NCBI GenBank assembly: GCA_040756715.1
Contig: JBFLYE010000173.1
Span: 1 to 6,993, forward strand
Direction: 5' to 3'
Length of the DNA: 6,993 bases
DNA from: JBFLYE01 sp040756715 [NCBI: bacterium]
GTDB taxonomy: Bacteria; UBA9089; UBA9088
Shown here: positions 6,560 to 6,993 of the stretch, piece by piece
How positions within the stretch are numbered: position 1 is the first letter of the stretch
How the letters are laid out: the number at the start of each line of letters is the position of its first letter
Made by a program: the position numbers and the translations under genes
Notes under the pieces: generated by a model
Database searches by the model: none
What the model was told of the DNA's origin: nothing
Seen by the model: only the letters and a program-made list of their open reading frames with translations

Positions 6560-6911
6560 TTATGCCTCCAACCTCAAAGATAGATTCCTTTGGTTTGGAT
6601 TTGAGTAGCTCCTGAAGATTTTTGAATATCTTACCTAAACCTATGTCTTTTTCTTTCATTGATGGCTTAATAACATATCTCTCATTTCCTTTAAGGGATT
6701 TTACCTCACCTGTTGGGAGAAGGATTCTTGCCTCTCCTTTCTTCCCTGTCTTTATCATTACTTCCTCTTTAAGCACCATCAAAATTTCTCCCTTCTTCCA
6801 CTTTCTTCCTTCCTTTATCAAAACCTCTCCCTTAATATTAGTGATAATTGCCTTTGTTTCCTTATCAGCAGAGGCTTGATTAACTAATACCCCGATTATA
6901 GTATCTTCCAT
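6531..6911 (-). CDS. Upstream half of the split gene: FecR-like domain
   Basis: This 126-residue frame starts at ATG 6911. Residues 20-85 fit a FecR-like domain: AIITNIKGEVLIKEGRKW, then the KKGE turn, then VMIKTGKKGEARILLPTGEV, echoing the family's G-d-x-v-x-T-G-x-g-g-x-a-x-l-x-l-x-d-G pattern. A short Lys-rich linker follows, and the last nine residues (KRKNSNYPY) are out-of-frame noise after the shift. Gene relatives are normally exported. Here the start is MEDTIIGVLVNQASA-D: it ends in a plausible ASA signal-peptidase site but lacks the positive N-terminus and is too short to be a good signal peptide. There is no Shine-Dalgarno before the ATG, and an in-frame TAA lies directly upstream. 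Either the 5' end is also damaged or expression has been lost. Confidence 0.65.
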   Translation of the reverse strand: MEDTIIGVLVNQASADKETKAIITNIKGEVLIKEGRKWKKGEILMVLKEEVMIKTGKKGEARILLPTGEVKSLKGNERYVIKPSMKEKDIGLGKIFKNLQELLKSKPKESIFEVGGIKRKNSNYPY

Positions 6912-6940
6912 TACTTAGTGCAAAAATAGTATTTAAGAAA

Positions 6941-6970
6941 TTTTGAATTCTAAATTTTGAATTTTGAATT
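6941..6970. repeat. AT-rich TTTTGAATT repeats upstream of the FecR/TPR gene
   Basis: TTTTGAATT occurs exactly at 6941-6949, 6955-6963 and 6962-6970, with starts 14 and 7 bases apart, as an imperfect 7-base tandem. On the minus strand this lies about 30-60 bases upstream of the ATG at 6911, where a promoter would be expected, but no strong -35/-10 pair stands out (TACTAT near 6930 is the best -10 candidate). The rest of 6912-6993 holds no gene that I can see. Confidence 0.55.
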
Positions 6971-6993
6971 GAAAAAGGTTAAGTTTTATAAAA

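Larger units (their letters stand above)
6032..6911 (-). pseudogene. FecR-domain plus TPR protein, split by a one-base frameshift
   Basis: Two minus-strand reading frames form one gene if a single base is removed from the AAA run (TTT on the plus strand) at 6559-6561. The repaired product is about 292 residues. In it the first frame runs to GGI at residue 117 and continues as RGKIPITLINPR, restoring the GGIRG-type motif common in FecR-domain proteins. Domain order: a FecR-like beta domain (about 18-100), a linker, a fibronectin/carbohydrate-module-like beta segment (about 130-200, with YPIFEW and YEIILED and later VYRWFVKA), and a C-terminal TPR region (about 230-292). Such proteins are typically exported and bind partners or envelope polymers. 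Unrepaired, the first half stops nine residues after the shift. It may be a true pseudogene or a sequencing error; the ArgB debris next door favours decay. Confidence 0.78.

Noticed and set aside
6551-6570. Programmed frameshift in the FecR/TPR gene
   Set aside because: The shift needed is +1 (skip one base), and the site has only a three-base A run with no stimulatory stop, hairpin or classic slippery heptamer. An indel or sequencing error is simpler.
6622-6879. Plus-strand open frame opposite the FecR half
   Set aside because: The minus strand carries a FecR-like domain; the plus-strand translation is low-complexity Pro/Ser/Phe as expected of an antisense shadow.

Overview
The window looks like a chromosomal piece of a low-GC, Gram-negative-type (diderm) bacterium, probably from a poorly cultured lineage. 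The sequence supports this in three ways: an exported protein with beta-barrel character that ends in phenylalanine, a four-subunit block of proton-pumping NADH:quinone oxidoreductase (complex I), and codon use dominated by AGG/AGA for arginine with A/T-ending codons. I cannot name the phylum from this alone.

Layout, plus strand (15-5855). Two exported proteins come first, each with a near-perfect AGGAGG ribosome binding site: a predicted outer-membrane beta-barrel protein (15-1520) and an Ala/Glu/Lys-rich helical coiled-coil protein (1587-2594). A tightly packed run follows: an HU-family DNA-binding protein (2606-2899), a 63-residue zinc-ribbon protein (2877-3068), NuoA (3065-3427), a 105-residue coiled-coil protein of unknown function (3418-3735), NuoB (3732-4235), NuoC (4232-4687) and NuoD (4680-5855). 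From the HU gene onward, every gene overlaps the next by 4 to 23 bases, so they are almost certainly co-transcribed and translationally coupled. NuoA is the membrane subunit next to the quinone site, NuoB carries cluster N2, NuoC is the 30 kDa subunit and NuoD forms most of the quinone cavity. Together they are the quinone-reducing connecting module. The electron-input (NuoEFG) and membrane proton-pump (NuoH-N) genes are not here, and no nuo gene follows nuoD directly.

Layout, minus strand (5859-6911). This part faces the nuo run and looks degraded. Three bases after the nuoD stop lies the C-terminal end (about 50 codons) of acetylglutamate kinase (ArgB) with the rest missing. Beyond it is a FecR-domain plus TPR protein of about 292 residues, broken in two by a one-base frameshift in a short A run (T run on the plus strand) at 6559-6561. 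The last 82 bases hold no gene, only AT-rich repeats.

The most notable points are the coiled-coil gene wedged between nuoA and nuoB, the zinc-ribbon and HU genes fused by overlap to the front of the nuo run, and the previously unlabelled ArgB remnant plus frameshifted FecR/TPR gene, which mark a rearrangement or decay zone at the end of the nuo block.
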